Assembly: GCF_023278565.1 (NCBI RefSeq)
Contig: NC_064678.1
Location: 1,426,001-1,490,000 of the forward strand
DNA: 64,000 nucleotides
Direction: 5' to 3'
From: Colletotrichum lupini
Lineage: Eukaryota; Ascomycota; Sordariomycetes; Glomerellales; Glomerellaceae
Shown: one piece after another, positions 44,901 through 57,768 of the stretch
How positions within the stretch are numbered: the first letter of the stretch is position 1
How the letters are laid out: every line of letters starts with the position of its first letter
Made by a program: the position numbers and the translations under genes
Notes under the pieces: model-generated
Seen by the model: only the letters and a program-made list of their open reading frames with translations
Told to the model about the DNA's origin: nothing
Databases searched by the model: none

Positions 44901-47313
44901 TCTTTTCTTTTTTTATTATACGTTCGATTAACCTAATATTATTAATAAGGGCCGTCGTATACTTAGAAGTAGGTTTAGTATGGTATTCTTATTTTAATAT
45001 TAAAGCTAGATCTTAGCCTCGAGTAGAGCGTCTCGTAGTCTTCGGGTGCTTAGTATAAGGTAATCTTTGTTTTTAATATACGCTAGACTACGGTATAAAA
45101 ATATCTAACTTTCCGCTCGTTTATCCCCTTATTTAGCTAGGTTTTCGCTAGCTTATCGATTCGATCGATAAGCTCTTTAAGGATCTCTACTCGCGATTTA
45201 CCCTCTATTATCCTAGCTATTAATATAAAAAAAATCGCTCGTAGCTTAGATAGGAGCTCTAGGTTCTTATTATAGGTCTTAAAGTAGCTTCGGATTGCGT
45301 TAATTATACTAAGAAAGTCGTTTCGATCGAGATTACGTACCGCTTCGTAATAATAATCGGAGGCTTTACTTATAAGTATAATATTAATTACTAAATAGTA
45401 CTAGTATTCCCTAATTCCGACTTTTTTATAATAATCGTAAAATATCGTTAGGGTTTTTTATAAGACCTTATACTTCCCCCTAGAATATAATTTCTCTTTT
45501 AAGAAGATCTTTTTAAAGTCTATAAATTACCTCGTATTTACTATTAGATTTTTAGTATTTATATACGAACCCTGCGTCGCTACGTATTATTAATAACTTG
45601 GGGTCGTTTACTTCTTTTTTTATTAGCTAATCGGCGCCGAATTTCGTATTAGTAACGGTAACGAGTTATAGATCGAAATAGGTAGAATTATTAATTATCG
45701 TACTTTTAGCACTATATTTTGCCCCGGTATATCTTTTTGTAATAATAGATTTCCGTTAGTAATTATAGGGAGGAAATCTAGGTCGTTTACCCTTTTTTTA
45801 AATTCGTTAAAGCGATTATACGCTCTATCGACCTATGCTTAGTTCTATAGTACGAATTCCTTTTTTATAATTATCGCTATTAGTATTTCGTATAGCTCTT
45901 ATAATTATAATTGCGCTAGTAATACCCCTTGCCCATAAAAGAATTTATTAACTACTTTCGTAATTCTTAGGCTTGCGCTCGCGAACTATTCGTTTAGCTA
46001 ATAACTAAGGTCGTTTACGATTTTATAAAATAGGGGTTACCCCTATAGCCCCTTTTTCTTATAAACCTTAGTTAAATAGATTAATATTACGTTAATTTGC
46101 TTACCGTTAGGCTAGTTTACGATTCTATATATCCACGTCCCCTAATAATCCGGGTTAATATTTACTTATTTATAAGGGATTAGGATTCTATTTAGGATCG
46201 GGTTTCGTCCTCTTCTTTTTTACCCTAACTCGCTAAGGGGCGTACTCTAGCTTATACTTATATTAGTAATTACTAGCGTATTTAATCTTAACGGGGATAT
46301 ATCTAATTTACGCACTAGTCGTAGTAAATCCGTACTTTTATTACTTAACGAATTTATTAAGGTCTAGGAGATTCCCGCTTCCTCTCGCCGTCTCGCTACT
46401 ACTCTCGTTTTTATTATTTTTAGCGATTATTACTACCTTTTTAAATCGCTAGCTATCGTACTTACTAAGATCCTCTTTTTTATTTAGTAAAAAAGGGTAG
46501 GTTTTAGTAGTTCTTTTTAATAATAGTAATAGTAGACGTTTATATTATTATAAGAAAATATAGTAATTAGTCTCGGGATCTTTACTAATTACTAATTTCC
46601 GCTATCCCGTATACTTCTAGCCTCCTAAGCCTCGTACTCTCTATAATCTCTAAATAGCTTCCTTCCTTAACCTACCTCTTTTAGGGCAGTATTCCGTAGG
46701 AATAGTCGAAAGTAGACGCTAGGTAGCTTATAAAGGAGCTATATAGGCTATTAAGAACCGTATAGGCCGTTAAGTATAGTTAATAAAGTTAAGCCCTCCT
46801 TTTTATAAAATCGTATATTTTGAAGAAATTATTAAAAATGCCCACTTATTATTCGTACGCGGTAGGGTTAGATACTTTAGAGATTTTATCTTTTACGGCC
46901 TCTCGGTACCCTATTTTATATCTTTTAAGTAGTCTTTTTCGTAGCTTAATTACGGTTAGGTAATTATCGCTTATTAGTAATCCCTTTTATTACTTAGTTA
47001 ATTTCTAATTACGGGCCGGCCGTAAAAAAGTCGTTTAGTAAAAAAGCTACTTAGGGCGATAGTAAAAAGCTAGTTGCTTAAGCAGTTCCGTTAATTAACA
47101 TAATTTAATATAATAAACGTCGACCTCTCGTAAGTAATAAAGGGCTACGATTACTTAATTCCGTACGGTATTTAAAAATCGCCTCCTTTTTTATTTACTT
47201 CTATAAAGTTAATTAGTACGAATCTCTTATCCCGTGCGGTATTAAGAAGTTATCTTTTCTATATAGCGAGATACTTTACTAATCTATAATAATAGAATTT
47301 AATTACTAATTAG

Positions 47314-47518
47314 TATTAGTATTCCTATTATAGGGTAGTTAGTTCGAACCGTAGTTAATAAAGAGATTAATTAAACTATATAAATATCTACGTAGTAGGT
47401 ATAAAAAGGAGGTTCTAACCGTAGGTTAGGCTGGCTATGATAATCGTAAATAGGGCCCCTAATTAGCCCCTGTGCAGTCGGCTATATGCCGCGGTCGAAT
47501 TGGACTTCTAATCCGATA
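47314..47518 (-). repeat. LTR of copy 1 (5' LTR in element orientation)
   Basis: 205 bp, the same length as its partner at 40667-40871, ending CCGATA directly before the GTAAC target duplication. Confidence 0.9.
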
Positions 47519-47625
47519 GTAACTTAGAAAACCAGCAATGTTACTTGTTCTATGGTGACCACCTCAATTATATCTCTTCGCAAGGTTATATTAAGTACTA
47601 GTGTGAAGGACAAACGCTTAGATAA

Positions 47626-49018
47626 CTACATAATCTTGAAAATCTCACGCCCTGATTCTTCGAAACAATCTTTGAGACGCCCCAGATTCGATACGCCCAA
47701 TTCCCGCGTATGTTTCCCTTTGATATATTCCCGATATCTTATCAACCAATCTCGAATGCTGGGTTCTGGAGTTGAATGTTCGTTCGAGATGGCCGGCAAT
47801 TGTGAGAATCCTTGTTCTACAAATCGGACGTAACCAAGACGTTCATACTCAATGTGTCCATCTGCGGTTGCGGCTCGTTTTGATCGAATCACCAGACAGG
47901 CCATATCAGGATGGTTGCCTGTCTTGGCACCGAAATCTGTTATGCGAATAATGCGAACGGGAATCGACCACCCGGAATTAGCGCTAATGATCGGAGCGTC
48001 CAAATGCAAGCTCCTAGTATGGCTGTCGCCTTGGCTGATCCATAAGTTCCCGACAACGAGCCAGACAGGACTGACACCATATTCAACGAGTACTCCCGGC
48101 CATTTCACTAGTGTTCCGGAGATTGCAAAAGTTGAAAGTAGAAGGTGGGCAGAGTCAAGCTCTCCGGTTGAATCGACAATACCAGCTGGAACGCAAACTG
48201 CTTCCAGAATATCTGCAACAGGAGAGTAATCTTCGCTCCCTATCTTCCCCAACGAGACCCAGCTGCCCTTGCCCGAGTTTCTGCAATCTGAGTCAGAGTC
48301 GAAGCGAATAAAGTCGTCGTTGTGGTACTCAAGAGATGCCCACGACCATGTCGGGGCTCTCCATGCAATAGGACGCTTTTCAGGTTTATAGACGAGCCAC
48401 AAAAGATCTAGATGCAACGAGTCCATCCATAGCCCCGCTCGATAGAGTTTCTCGTACTCGGGATTCCATACTTTTGCAATGCCGGCCAAAGCCGGGAAGA
48501 TGTCCTTTGAAAATGTCAAGTTCAGAGCACAGTAAGCCTGTACTGTTTGTCGCCACGTTTTGACGCTTTTGGTCCATTTGGGCGAATGGAGTAGTGCCGG
48601 GGTAAACTTGCTGTAGTCCAGATTTTCGTCTTGGCCATTTCCTGGTGCCGAGGATGGCAGTCCTTCTGCAATCCAATTATACTGCCCACTCAACTCGGCC
48701 AAACTACCTGAGAACTGGATCTTCTCAGGCAAAGAGGTGGAGGTTGAGATCTCACCGCACTCGCATGTCCTCACTGAGCGACATTCCCAATTCAATTCGG
48801 AACCGGCAAAGTGTACAACTCTACCTGAGAGCAGACGTTCCTGAAACACCCACGCCCGTTTTGTAATAGGGAAGTAGGACCAGAAGCTATTAATATATAG
48901 CAATTCCGAATACGCGTGTAGTTTGAGATCTGAATCATCCACATCATTCATAAGTGACAGCTGGTGCGATTAATATTTAGGATCCAAGGAAGAGGTATAA
49001 AGCCCGCGGCTAGAGTCG
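47626..49018 (-). pseudogene. Interrupted HET-domain gene, C-terminal part
   Basis: This part continues the gene begun at 57341. After removing the retrotransposon and one copy of the 5-bp duplication, the frame enters here at 49018 and stays in phase to the stop at 47626. It carries the second half of the HET domain (ITKRAWVFQERLLSGRVVHF) and the C-terminal region with APTWSWASLEY. One in-frame TAA (48972-48970) interrupts it 22 residues after the junction; CAA to TAA by RIP spreading from the element would explain it. An ATG at 48951 leaves a 441-codon open frame that could be translated alone but lacks the N-terminal half of the HET domain. The two parts sum to 749 codons without a frameshift. 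Confidence 0.85.
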
Positions 49019-49023
49019 ACTAC

Positions 49024-49229
49024 TATTAGTATCCTTATTATAGGGTAGTTAGTTCGAACCGTAAGTTAACGAAGAGATTAATTAAACTATATAAATATTT
49101 ACGTAGTAGGTATAAAAAGGAGGTTCTAATTATAGGTTAAGCTAGCTACGATAATTATAAATAGGGCCCCTAATTAGCCCCTATGTAGTTAACTATATAC
49201 TATAATTAAATTAGACTTCTAATCCGATA
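49024..49229 (-). repeat. LTR of copy 2 (3' LTR in element orientation)
   Basis: 206 bp, starting TATTAGTATCC (TGTTAG in copy 1, a G to A change) and ending CCGATA. One extra base relative to copy 1 is in GAACCGTAAGTTAACG. Confidence 0.88.
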
Positions 49230-52200
49230 CTAACTTTTCTTTTTTATTAATTTAATTATTATAATTAGAAATATAATTCGACCTCGGGCCTATTTACTAA
49301 GTCGTTTTTTTCCCCCCTTTTTTTTACTCTTTTTATATAACCTATCCCTCTATTCGTACAATAACTTTTTTATTATTTATAAATTATTTTAATCCCTTAT
49401 TTAATACTATTTTTATAAAAGCGTTTACGAGGTTATTTTTATTATTAATTTAATAAATTTTAAGTATTTCGCGCTTTTTATACGATTACTTAAAAGCTAT
49501 AATATTAATTATTAGCCTTTTTTTTTTTATTCTTAATTTAATAAAGTATTTATGTATTAAATAAGAATTAGTATAAATAACCGTTAGAATAGGTAAAAGG
49601 CTAAGTTAATTAGTAATTTTTCTTAACGTTATTAAAATTATATAAGAGAGGTTAATACTATTAATTATATTATAAACCTCCGATATTAATATACTTCTTA
49701 TTATTTACTTATTTTTAATTAATAAATAATAGATTATATTACTATATATAGTAAATTCGCTCTTACTTATACTCTCGTTAACTAAAATAATAATATACCC
49801 TAATTATAAAATAAAATCGTTATTATTCGTAAATAACTTATTAATAAAAACGTAAAGCTTACTAATTATTAAGTTAATTAGGTAATAAACGAAGCCTTTA
49901 TCGAAATTCGTTTATTATTACTTAAGCTACTTATTAAATACCTCGACGTTTTATTTAATTAAATTTATAATCTATACTATTTTAGTATAATTAAAAGTTA
50001 CCTCGAGCTAATAAATACTTATAATATATACCCCTTATGCGAACTTAGTTTTATATTACTTTTTAATATTAATTACGTTCGGATTAATAAGGTTAATTTT
50101 CTTACCCTACCCCTTTTATTAAAATACGATAGTTTCCCTTTTAATTATAAAAATCCCGCTATTAAATACTAAGGGGGTATTCGTTATAAGGACCTTTTTT
50201 AGTTTTATTATAAAGCCCGCTTTTTAAAGCTCTTTATCCTTTTTTTTATAAAATTAATATTAAATAGGCTTAATATATCGTTAATTTATATTTTATCGAT
50301 TTTAAATTAGTTACTTTTATATTTAAAAATTAGTAAGTACGGGTCGTATATAAATATAATTATTAATAATTAATTAATGTAAAAATTATAGTATATAGCT
50401 TATTAATAAGTACTTAATTTTGCGAGCTTATATAGTAGCTTAAATACTTTAATAATCGTACTTTCTAAGTACTTACTAGCTATTGTTTTTAGTAAATAGG
50501 CTAGGATTTTTTTTATAAGCCCTATAGCTAATTAGGTATAGGCCTAGGTAATATTACGGCTTTAAATCTCATATCCCTTTTTTTATAGCGATACTATTAA
50601 TACTATTATTAATCGTTAATTATAGCGCTATATAATAAGCGATTATATAAGTAGCGTTACCTTTTTAATATTACCGTACCCCTAAATTACGTATTTTGAC
50701 TTTTCGTATAATTAGGGTATTCTTTTCTTTTTAATTTTACGAACTATTTATAATTTAAATATATAAAAGTTTATATACTTTTCTAAGTTATAAAGGATAA
50801 ATTAACAAACCCTTCGATTATAAAGAATATCTATTTTAATAAGATCTAATCCCTTATATAGCTTTTTAATAATTATAATTACGCCTTTTTTACGTAGTTT
50901 AACTACTAGCTTAAAATCGGCTTTTTTTTTATTATATAAAAAGTATTAATTACCTCGTCGTTAGTAATAAATTACCGCATTAGGGTTTACTATTATAGTT
51001 TCTTATAACGTTTTATTAATAATATTAGTGCCTTTTTAGTAATTTCTTTTTCCTCGTTATTTATTAATACTATTACGATAATCTTATTAAAAATAATTTC
51101 TTATATTTTTATTATAGGTTATATAGTTTCCCTTAGCTCTTCTTTTTTTGATAGGTTAGAAATTACTTTATTAAGATTTATATAATATAGTTTAATTACC
51201 GTAATTAATATTTTAAATAACTAGTTACGATTTTTTATAACTATATAAGAGCGCTTATTAATTAAAATTAACTTATATAGCCTAGCTTATTATTAAGTAA
51301 TTTTGTGCTATATTTATATATCCGAATTTAATAATATATTTAAATTACTCCTTATATCGGGCCTGTTATACGTAGTAATTACTTTATTAACTTACTTTTT
51401 TATACTTATTTTGTGTAGTACCCGTATTATTTTTTTAATTACTTAGGCTCGTTAGTTTATATTTAATAATAATAATAAGGCTAAAGTCGTTTTTAAATAT
51501 ACTCTAAATACTAATAGCGTTAATATAAGCCCGTTAGGTCTTATAATATTATTATAATATTTAAGTATTATTTAGAGGTATTCGTTATTAATAAAATCGG
51601 GATTTTCTTTTTTAATAATTTTAAACGCCCTTTTTAGTTATTAATATGCTTTTTTTACTTTTTTAACATTATAGTGCGCTTTAATAGGCATAACTTTTAG
51701 TTATATATTATAAGCCGTCGTATTATCCCTAAATTTTACTAACTTAAAGCTAATACTAATATCGGTTCTAATACTATCTAGCGGTCCTTAATATATATTA
51801 ATCTAGCTTTTTCGTAGGGCTACCTATACTATTTTTATTTATAAATCCTAAAAGAATTACCTTATTTAAAAGGATATAGCTATGTTAATTATATATAGTA
51901 CTAGCCGACTATTTAAATAGAAAATATTAATAACGATTTCTTAGTTAAAGTTAAGCTTATTACGCAATTTAAACTTAAATCTATATAAGCTCTGTGTATT
52001 TATTTAATATTAATAATATACTTTCGTTAATTACTCTAGCGCCCTTATTTCGATATTATTATTACCTAATTACTTTAGGAGGTTATATAGCCTTATAACT
52101 AACGAGTATTTAAATCTTTAGTATAATTATTTAAGCTTATTTTTTATTAAGTAATTAATTAACTTCGTATTATTAATAAGCTTTATAAACGTATACCCCT

Positions 52201-55200
52201 ATTATCGTTTAACTATTTCGAATTATTTATTACTAAATATTTTATTTTTCGTATTATTAAAAATAATACTTAGTTAATTTATATTTTTTAAATATAAGAG
52301 AAATGGGGTATTAATAAGTAAAATATAAAAAGTTATCGTTCCGAAGTACGTCTCTATTTTTACCGTACTTAGGGTAATGATTTTTTTACTTAGGCCGAAG
52401 CTAATTCTCGTAATACTCGCTATTAATATATTAAGTATTATTAATATAATCTTTTATAGTACTTAGAATTACCTTTTTCTTTTTATTAACTATTATAATA
52501 CCCTAGTATTTAAGATAATTTTATAAAAATTATTTAGGCCGTACTTTTTATTTATATAGAATACTTATACGAGCTTAGTATTTAAATAATTTAAGTAATA
52601 TAAAAAGGACCCCTCTAGCTACCCCTAGATTTACTTAGTATTATATTCTTTCTTTTTAAATATTAAAAAAAGTAGTATTTTTTCTTTAAGTATTAAGAAA
52701 ATAGGCTTTAGCCTTATTAAATTTGCCCTTTTAGCTACCTCTATATTTATTATTTAAGGGACCTTCCCTTACTATTTATAAATAAAAGCTTACTTATTAA
52801 GAGCTTTTATTACTATTTATTTATTTAGCCTCGTATATTTTTTAAAAACTAATAAAATAAAAACAGAGTAGTTTATATTATTAATTTTATTATAATTTAA
52901 TTCGTTAGTATAGGGGGTAAGATCTTTTTTATTTTCTAAATTTTTTATAAAAGGTAAATACTCTAAGCTACTATTTTGGCTACTATTACTAAGTTCCGTA
53001 CTTTTAAATCTACCCTTATATATAATAAAGAATTAGTTAAATTAATAAGGGCTAGTTTTACTATTTATTATCCTCGACCTTTTATATTATTTATACGATT
53101 TAATACGCTCTTCTTTAAAATAGTTACTTAACTAATATTTATCCTTTTTATAAATATAATATTACTTTTTTTATTATTTTATTTATAAGTTAAGTCTCTA
53201 TTTATTTAATAAATCTAAGCCTCCTTATTAGCGATTATTATATTTAGCCTCTTTTCTTTTTATACGTTTAATTAACTTAATATTATTAATAAGGGCCGTT
53301 GTACGCCTAGAGGTAGGTTTAGTATAATATTCTTATTTTAATATTAAAGCTAGATCTTAGCCTTAAATAAAGCGTTTTATAATCTTTAAGTACTTAGTAT
53401 AGGGTTATTTTTATTTTTAATACGCGCTAAATTATAGTATAAAAATATTTAACTTTTTACTTATTAATTCCCTTATTTAGTTAGGTTTTTATTAACTTAT
53501 TAATTTAATTAATAAGCTCTTTAAAGATCTTTACTCGTAATTTACTTTTTATGATCTTAGTTATAAATATAAAAAAAATCGCTTATAATTTAAATAAGAG
53601 CTCTAAGTTCTTGTTATAGGTTTTAAAGCGGCTTCGGATTACGTTAATAATATTAAAAAAGTCGTTTTAATTAAAATTACGTACCGCTTCGTAATAATGA
53701 TTAAAAGCTTTATTTATAAGTATAATATTAATTATTAAATAATATTAGTATTCCCTAATCCTAACCTTTTTATAGTAATTATAAAATATTATTAGGGTTT
53801 TTTATAAGACCTTATACTTCCCTTTAGAGTATAATTTCTTTTTTAAAAAGATCTTTTTAAAGTCTATAAATTACCTCGTATTTATTATTATATTTTCGGT
53901 ATTTATATATAATCCTTACGTTGCTACGTATTATTAATAACTTTGGGTCGTTTAATCTTTTTTTTTTAGCTAATTAGTACTAAATTTTATATTAATAATA
54001 GCGACGAGCTATAGATCGAAATAAGTAAAATTATTAATTATTATATTTTTAATATTATATTTTGCTTTTATATATCGTTTTATAACAATAGATTATTATT
54101 AATAATTATAAATAAGAAATTTACGTCGTTTACTTTTTTTTTAAATTCGTTAAAACAATTATACGCTTTATTAACTTATACTTAGGTTTATAATACGAAT
54201 TCCTCTTTTATAATCATCGCTATTAATATTTTATATAGTTCTTATAATTATAATTACGCTAATAATACCCCTTATTTATAAAGAAATTTATTAATTACTT
54301 TTATAATTCCTAAGCTTGCGCTCGTAAACTATTTATCTAATTAGTAGCTAAGGTCGTTTACGATTTTATAAAATAAGAGTTACCCTTATAGCCCCTTTTT
54401 TTTATAAACTTTAGTTAAATAGATTAATACTACGTTAATTTACTTATTATTAAGTTAATCCGTAACTCTATATATCTACGTTCTTTAATAATCTAAGTTA
54501 ATATTTACTTATTTATAAAAAATTAGGATTTTATTTAGGATCGGGTTTCGTCCTTTTCTTTTTTATTTTAACTTACTAAGGGTTATACTTTAGTTTATAC
54601 CCATATTAATAATTATTAGCGTATTTAATTTTAATAAGGATATATTTAATCTACGCATTAATTATAATAAATCCGTATTTTTACTATTTAACGAATTTAT
54701 TAAAATTTAAGAAATTCTTACTTCTTTTTACTATTTTATTATTACTCTCGTTTTTATTATTTTTAATAATTATTATTATTATTTTAAATTACTAGCTATT
54801 ATACTTACTAAGATCTTCTTTTTTATTTAGTATAAAAAAATAGGTTTTAATAGTTCCTTTTTTTAATAATAATAATAAACGTTTATATTATTATAAAAAG
54901 ATATAATAATTAGTCTCCGGATTTTTATTGATTATTAATATTTACTATTTTATATATTTTTAGCTTTTTAAGCCTCGTACTCTCTGTAATTTCTAAATAG
55001 CTTCTTTCTTTAACCTACTTTTTTTAAAGTAGTATTTTATAAAAATAATTAAATATAAATATTAAGTAGCTCGTAAAGGAGCTATATACGTTATTAAGTA
55101 CGGTTAGTAAAGTTAAGCCCTTTTTTTTATAAAATTATAAATATCAAGGACTTATTAAAAATACTTAACTATTACTCGTACTTAATAGGGTTAAATACTT

Positions 55201-55330
55201 TAAAAATCTTTTTTTTATAACTTCTTAATACCCTATTTTATATTTTTTAAATAGTTTTTTTTTATAACTTAATTATAGTTAAGTAATTATTACTTATTAA
55301 CGATTTTTTTATTACTTAGTTAATTTTTTA

Positions 55331-55885
55331 AAATTAGTAATCTCGTATCAAGAACTAATAAAAAAAAGAGCTCCTTAGTAACTTTTTAAAAGATTCTTTT
55401 TTTTTTCCCTTAGAGCCGTAATTTTTTAGCCTTTTTTTAAATTAATAATAACTATAATAAGAGGTCGTAAGATTATTTTAAAGTAGCCGCTTTCTTTTTA
55501 AATTAATTTTTAAAATCCGTAATACTCTTAACTCAATACTCTTAGGACCTCTAAATCCCCTCTTCTTTTATTTAATTATCCCTTATATTATATTTTTAAG
55601 TAATACTCGGGGGGTAGTTAAGGGGGTTATAAAGAGATTTTTTAAATTATAGGCTTAAAATTATATTTATAAGATCCTCGTAATAATAGACTTTTCCGTA
55701 TATTATAAATTTCTTAACTTTATAACTTTTATATAGGTTCTTATTATATTTATTAAAAATATGTACATTTAAAGATCCCTTTTTTTAATTACGCAATATT
55801 TTTTTATACTATATTATTAAGCTCGTTTATTATATTAATTAATTAAATAAGTAATCGCTACGTAAGTAATTTTTTTTACTAATTT
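55331..55885. mobile_element. Possible nested insertion inside copy 2 (MITE-like)
   Basis: Copy 1 reads continuously from CTTAGTTAATTT into AATTACGGG near 46995-47015. In copy 2 these halves are about 0.57 kb apart. The extra DNA is bounded by a 10-bp inverted repeat, AAATTAGTAA (55331-55340) and TTACTAATTT (55876-55885), and flanked by near-duplicates TAGTTAATTTTT and TAGCTAATTTTT. It is as A/T-rich as its host. A deletion in copy 1 is the alternative, but the flanking duplication favours insertion. Confidence 0.5.
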
Positions 55886-56207
55886 AACTAGCTAATTTTT
55901 AATTACGGGCTAGTTATAAAAAAGTTATTTAATAAAAAAGCTATTTAAAATAATAATAAAAAACTAGTTATTTAAGTAGTTTTATTAATTAACGTAGTTT
56001 AATATAATAAATATTAACTTCTTATAAGTAATAAAGGGCTATAATTATTTAATTCCGTACGGTATTTAAGAATCACCTCCTTTTTTATTTATTTTTATAA
56101 AGTTAATTAGTATAAATCTCCTATTTTATATAATATTAAGAGGTCGTCTTTTCTATATAATAAGATACTTTACTAATTCATAATAATAGAATTTAATTAC
56201 TAATTAG

Positions 56208-56413
56208 TATTAGTATCTTTATTATAGAGTAGTTAGTTCGAACCGTAGGTTAATAAAAAGATTAATTAAACTATATAAATATTTATGTAGTAAGTATAAA
56301 AAAGAGGTTTTAACCGTAGGTTAGGCTAGCTATAATAATCGTAAATAGGGCCCCTAATTAGCCCCTGCGCAGTCGGTTGTATGCCGCGGTCGAATTGGAT
56401 TTCTAATCTAATA
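56208..56413 (-). repeat. LTR of copy 2 (5' LTR in element orientation)
   Basis: 206 bp, equal in length to its partner at 49024-49229. It ends directly before the ACTGC target duplication in the HET gene. Confidence 0.88.
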
Positions 56414-57341
56414 ACTGCTTTGGAAGCTGCGAGCGTTATGTAGGCATTCTGATAAATGTCGGCCATTTTGGTGGCCTCTCTCTGCCAGTCGAGAGGATCA
56501 TCCTGAATGATGCAAAGGGAATCGATCCAGATATACTTGAGGCCAAGTCGGTGGGTAAAGTCGATTGCGTCTCTGAAAGTGGGAGGTAGATCTGACCACT
56601 GGATTTCGTTGGTGAATTGAGAGAGATTCTTCTTCAGTGTTCGCAACAATGGACGCTTGCCCCAAGGGTGGCTCAGGCAGGCGTATTTGCCAGTAGCACC
56701 ATTCGTCTTGAGCAAACGTACTTCAGACGCCTTTCTGCCAATGCAAATAAGCCTAGTTGGCAGCTTGACCTTACCATCCTTACTACATAGCGGATGGTCT
56801 GTTGCACAGTAAAGGAGCCATTCCTTCACTATCTTTAGGGTCGATTCTGAGGCAGTATCCCGGGAGATAGACTTATACTTGGACAGATGCCAGTTGCCGA
56901 ATCCCAAGGTGGGGAATGGGCGTAAACGTTCAGTCAAGTCGGTATCTAGCTCAACTTCATTAGCCACTCAGCTATCCGGGTATTGAGTTCCAATTGGGAT
57001 CTGGCAACTTCATCTTGCGATAACGACTCGGTTTACCTACGTTCGGATACACAAAACCGAAGTGGATTCCCCCCATCATCACGGATAGCCTCTAGAACAC
57101 GCGGGAATGACACCCATCCAAGTGATCTGCCAGCAGAAAGGTAGTCGCCATACAGCTTTGAGACTGCTTCGTCGAGAAGTGTACAGAACGGACACCCATC
57201 CTTCACTTCCAATTCCCGCAGGCCTGCATCATCGAGGCTTCTCTTACACCTTTGCAGGACTTCGCGGTCACTCTTCACCCGATCACACCACTGAAGAAGC
57301 GCACTCAGAAGGACAGGCTTAGACTCAGACTCGAACTCCAT
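56414..57341 (-). pseudogene. Interrupted HET-domain gene, N-terminal part
   Basis: Exon 1 is 57341-57041 and exon 2 starts at 56966 after a 74-bp intron (GTAGGT...GAG). The N-terminus has a Cys-containing segment (GCPFCTLLDE) like the intact HET gene at 38317. The HET domain begins with YACLSHPWG and continues LPPTFRDAIDFTHRLGLKYIWIDSLCIIQDD and YQNAYITLAASKA, where it is cut at 56414 by retrotransposon copy 2. The reading resumes in phase at 49018. HET proteins mediate non-self recognition and cell death after hyphal fusion, so loss of this allele may widen the strain's compatibility range. The family-conserved SHCWG is SHPWG here, which may predate the insertion. Confidence 0.88.
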
Positions 57342-57768
57342 GATATTCTGATGATATTGGAATTTAGTGCGAAATCAGTCGCACGCTCAGTTTCTTCTTT
57401 GACGGGAGCTCGATATTGTGTTCTTGATGTTGGAGCTAGTCACAAGTGAGGCAATAAATATTCAAAATTGAGGGGAGAATCACGTGCAGACTTGGCTTCT
57501 ACGGCCGCCTCCTCACAGCGGGACGGTCTCTAAGTGACACGACCTCTCCACGAAAGGTTTTGTGTGGCCCAACATGCGACCAGACTAATGGGCTCAATCA
57601 TTGCCTTCTATCACTTTGTGCCCTTCTCTCCCCCTTCTCTAAGCCTCGACCCTGCGCTCTCTCGGCGCTTCTCTCGTACTCAAGTGAGTAGGGGCTAGTC
57701 CTGAGGTTGTATCGCTCAGAGTCATGTCGGACAGCCTTCGCTATACCTTTCCGGCGTGTTTCGAGCTT
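57342..57768. other. Intergenic, no gene seen
   Basis: The stretch serves as the promoter of the interrupted HET gene and the 3' flank of the Zn2Cys6 gene, which is transcribed in the same direction. Base composition is normal. RIP has not visibly spread here. Confidence 0.55.

Larger units (their letters stand above)
40667..47518 (-). mobile_element. Ty1/copia-type LTR retrotransposon, copy 1 (RIPped)
   Basis: The element is 6852 bp with 205-bp direct LTRs at 40667-40871 and 47314-47518, flanked by a perfect 5-bp target duplication GTAAC (40662-40666 and 47519-47523). Just inside the left LTR, the minus strand carries a polypurine run (A8 GAG A3 G) expected next to a 3' LTR, so the element reads on the minus strand. 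A reverse-transcriptase segment is readable near the 3' end (41825-41998), which fits copia gene order with RT last. CpA/TpG are depleted and reading frames are full of stops, so it is inactivated by RIP. No primer-binding site could be read, presumably because of RIP. The G+C is visibly higher than in copy 2. Confidence 0.9.
49024..56413 (-). mobile_element. Ty1/copia-type LTR retrotransposon, copy 2 (heavily RIPped), inside a HET gene
   Basis: The element is 7390 bp with 206-bp LTRs at 49024-49229 and 56208-56413. The flanking 5-bp duplication is ACTAC (49019-49023) and ACTGC (56414-56418), differing by one G/A transition that fits RIP. It is collinear with copy 1 over its whole length and has the same minus-strand orientation, but it is more A/T-rich. 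Relative to copy 1 it holds an extra segment of about 0.55 kb near 55331-55885. It interrupts the HET gene read from 57341 to 47626. No open frame remains. Confidence 0.9.
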
